NCBI GenBank assembly: GCA_002887195.1
Contig: PJAB01002074.1
Span: 1-10,623, forward strand
Direction: 5' to 3'
Source of the DNA: Chrysochromulina parva
Lineage: Eukaryota > Haptophyta > Prymnesiales > Chrysochromulinaceae
Length of the DNA stretch: 10,623 nucleotides
A program made the translations under genes and the position numbers. The notes below the pieces were generated by a model. That model was not told the origin of the DNA, did no database searches, and saw only the letters and a list, made by a program, of their open reading frames with translations. Below are positions 8,969 to 10,623 of the stretch, piece after piece (the stretch's first letter is position 1; each line of letters opens with the position of its first letter).

Positions 8969-9060
8969 ACGAGAGATCGAGAGATCGCGACGCGACACGA
9001 GAGTCAGAGAGCGCACACACACGCAACGGCACACGCACACGACGGCACGACGGCCCACGG
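8969..9060. repeat. GA- then CA-rich simple sequence
   Basis: A run of imperfect GAGA/GATC units is followed by CACACA, CACGCACACGACGG and similar units on the plus strand (UG-rich on the minus-strand transcript). It is low-complexity sequence inside the intergenic region, with no coding potential seen. Confidence 0.6.
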
Positions 9061-9303
9061 TTTGGCACGGCACAGCGACACAGCCCCCAAGGTCCCCATC
9101 CCGCAGCAGCTCATCCACAGGCTCCAGACGCCCATCATGGCGCTGCAGAGGGGACCTAGGGAGCGGGAGAGGGGAATTCCCCACAGAGCTTACCGCCGGC
9201 CTACCCCTCGCCCCCCACCTCAGTCCGGTACGACATCACTGCATGGTTTCCTCGGCACTAAAGCCCTTGTGCTCGTGCTGCGACGCTTTCGCCAAAAGAC
9301 GTT

Positions 9304-10623
9304 TCACATCTTCCAGCCCTGGCCGCCCATATTCATCCCGCCCATCTGGTTGGCGAGGTTGCCCATGCCGCCGCCCATGCCGCCACCCATGCCGCCGGGC
9401 ATGCCGCCACCCATCTGGCCTGGCATACCGCCCATGCCACCCATCTGGCCGGGCATGCCGCCGCCCATCTGGCCAGGCATGCCTCCGCCCATGCCGCCTC
9501 CCATGCCACCCATCTGGCCGGGCATGCCGCCACCCATCTGGCCGGGCATGCCGCCGCCCATCTGGCCGGGCATTCCGCCACCCATCTGGCCTGGCATACC
9601 GCCGCCCATGCCGCCGCCCATGCCGCCGCCCATCTGGCCAGGCATGCCCGGGCGAGGCGGCATCCCACCCATCTGGCCGGGCATGCCGCCGCCCATGCCG
9701 CCGCCCATGCCGCCGCCCATGCCGCCGCCCATGCCGCCCATGCCGCCCATCTGGCCGGGCATGCCGCCGCCCATGCCGCCGCCCATGCCGCCGCCCATGC
9801 CGCCACCCATCTGGCCGGGCATGCCGCCACCCATCTGGCCGGGCATGCCGCCGCCCATGCCGCCTCCCATGCCACCGCCCATGCCGCCACCCATCTGGCC
9901 GGGCATGCCGCCACCCATCTGGCCGGGCATTCCGCCGCCCATCTGGCCTGGCATCCCGCCGCCCATGCCGCCGGGCATGCCGCCGCCCATCTGGCCTGGC
10001 ATACCGCCGCCCATGCCGCCGCCCATCTGGCCAGGCATGCCCGGGCGAGGCGGCATCCCACCCATCTGGCCGGGCATGCCGCCGCCCATGCCGCCGCCCA
10101 TGCCGCCGCCCATGCCGCCACCCATCTGGCCGGGCATTCCGCCGCCCATCTGGCCGGGCATTCCGCCGCCCATCTGGCCGGGCATGCCGCCACCCATCTG
10201 GCCGGGCATTCCGCCGCCCATCTGGCCGGGCATTCCGCCGCCCATCTGGCCGGGCATCTGGCCGCCCATCTGGCCGGGCATCTGGCCGCCCATCTGGCCG
10301 GGCATGCCGCCACCCATCATACCGCCTTGCATCGGCATGCCGCCCATTTGGCCTCCCATGCCACCCATGCCACCCATGCCACCGGCAGGGGCATTGCCGA
10401 ACATCGACATGATGTCGTTCTTCTTGTCCACGGGCGGTGCCGGGGCCGGCGCCGGCGCGGCGCCGAAGTCGACACCTCCAAAGCCTGCCCCGAAGCCGGC
10501 GTTTGCCGCCGGGGCCGGCGCCGGCGCCGGCGCGGGCGCATCGAACGAGCCGAACATGTCGACACCCGCCGGCGCCTTCGCGGGCGCCGGCGCGGGCGCA
10601 TCGAACGAGCCGAACAGGTCGAC
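9304..10623 (-). CDS. Met/Gly/Pro/Gln-rich C-terminal part of a protein, 5' end outside the window
   Basis: The frame runs from the right edge to TGA at 9304-9306 (439 residues visible). The ATG at 10557 is internal, because the frame stays open upstream and encodes another copy of the same repeat. Order: two copies of a 20-residue unit (VDLFGSFDAP and VDMFGSFDAP plus Ala/Pro), a GFGAGFGGVDFG stretch, a charged segment KKNDIMSMFGNAP, then about 330 residues built from MPGQMGGG and MGGG units, and a tail ending NMGGQGWKM. The repetitive part should be disordered. DLFGSF and KNDIMSMFG resemble short motifs in the tails of endocytic adaptors and SMAP-type ArfGAPs, whose tails are also Met/Gly-rich. 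This is only a guess, as the catalytic or lipid-binding domain would lie outside the window. No intron is seen in this part. Confidence 0.8.
   Translation of the reverse strand, partial: VDLFGSFDAPAPAPAKAPAGVDMFGSFDAPAPAPAPAPAANAGFGAGFGGVDFGAAPAPAPAPPVDKKNDIMSMFGNAPAGGMGGMGGMGGQMGGMPMQGGMMGGGMPGQMGGQMPGQMGGQMPGQMGGGMPGQMGGGMPGQMGGGMPGQMGGGMPGQMGGGMPGQMGGGMGGGMGGGMGGGMPGQMGGMPPRPGMPGQMGGGMGGGMPGQMGGGMPGGMGGGMPGQMGGGMPGQMGGGMPGQMGGGMGGGMGGGMGGGMPGQMGGGMPGQMGGGMGGGMGGGMGGGMPGQMGGMGGMGGGMGGGMGGGMGGGMPGQMGGMPPRPGMPGQMGGGMGGGMGGGMPGQMGGGMPGQMGGGMPGQMGGGMPGQMGGMGGGMGGGMPGQMGGGMPGQMGGMGGMPGQMGGGMPGGMGGGMGGGMGNLANQMGGMNMGGQGWKM
9611..9726 (-). repeat. 116-bp identical block, copy 1 of a 393-bp offset duplication
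   Basis: This block is identical to 10004-10119. It contains the unique GMPPRPG interruption, so the identity is not just a product of the short repeats. It marks a recent larger duplication within the array (131 codons apart, frame preserved). Confidence 0.85.
10004..10119 (-). repeat. 116-bp identical block, copy 2 of a 393-bp offset duplication
   Basis: This is the second copy of the block at 9611-9726, again holding the PPRPG-coding interruption with the same codons. The flanks differ in the number of 12-bp units. Confidence 0.85.
10523..10623 (-). repeat. 60-bp tandem repeat encoding VD(L/M)FGSFDAPAPAPA
   Basis: Two copies at a 60-bp offset (e.g. TCGAACGAGC at 10541 and 10601) differ by one base over about 40 bp (ATG against CTG in the coding strand). 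More copies may lie beyond the right edge. The repeated peptide suggests a duplicated short linear binding motif. Confidence 0.85.

Larger units (their letters stand above)
8509..9303. other. Intergenic region: 3' flank of the repeat-protein gene and 5' flank of the large gene
   Basis: Both genes run on the minus strand, so this stretch must hold the 3' UTR of the right gene and the promoter and 5' UTR of the large gene. Composition is less GC-rich than the genes, with an AT-rich patch near 8861-8900 and CA/GA simple sequence at 8969-9060. Short ORFs on both strands lack coding-like composition. No polyadenylation motif is recognised. Confidence 0.6.
9361..10370 (-). repeat. Coding minisatellite of 24-bp and 12-bp units
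   Basis: Units of 24 bp encode MPGQMGGG (about two dozen copies, some ending in Q or M) and units of 12 bp encode MGGG. They are interleaved in higher-order blocks and almost always stay in frame. Many units contain the 8-bp palindrome GGCATGCC. The coding strand has frequent GGG and GGCGG tracts. Confidence 0.9.

Noticed and set aside
8811..10412. 533-codon plus-strand open frame rich in CRRPCRRPSGRA repeats
   Set aside because: It is antisense to the minisatellite. Repeat units of 12 and 24 bp keep all frames open, and its N-terminal part crosses non-coding simple sequence.

Overview
The window looks like nuclear DNA from a GC-rich unicellular eukaryote, most likely an alga such as a haptophyte, pelagophyte or prasinophyte. 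The reasons are long GC-rich minus-strand genes, two short GT-AG introns, Ala/Pro/Gly-rich low-complexity protein linkers, an ARM-repeat plus EF-hand protein, and no bacterial operon signals. The exact lineage cannot be fixed from the sequence alone.

Layout, left to right. Positions 1-176 hold a tandem array of about nine 12-bp palindromic cores (TGGT N4 ACCA) at a 16-20 bp pitch, probably continuing off the left edge. Positions 177-448 are 3' flank of the first gene with no gene seen. Positions 449-8508 (minus strand) hold one very large three-exon gene for a predicted 2631-residue protein: ARM/HEAT-like helical repeats in the N-terminal half, then EF-hand loops, a Lys/Glu-rich coiled coil, a globular C-terminal block and a last EF-hand. 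Positions 8509-9303 are intergenic, with promoter-like short direct repeats, a palindrome, an AT-rich TATA-like island and CA-rich simple sequence. Positions 9304-10623 (minus strand) hold the C-terminal part of a second gene, cut by the right edge: two copies of a 20-residue FGSFDAP repeat, then about 330 residues of Met/Gly/Pro/Gln repeats.

The most interesting result is the intron pair in the large gene. Both introns (91 and 73 nt) share an identical 26-nt internal block. Each is bounded by a perfect direct repeat of 27 or 26 bp: the first bases of the intron are a copy of the first bases of the following exon. Removing each intron restores one continuous phase-0 reading frame. Nothing else in the 7.9-kb coding region is interrupted. 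This is the signature of introner-type elements (mobile sequences that create introns), with unusually long target duplications and a very small body. The 5' splice site appears to come from the duplicated exon, while the element supplies the branch point, pyrimidine tract and 3' splice site.

No functional link between the two genes is evident beyond their head-to-tail arrangement on the same strand.
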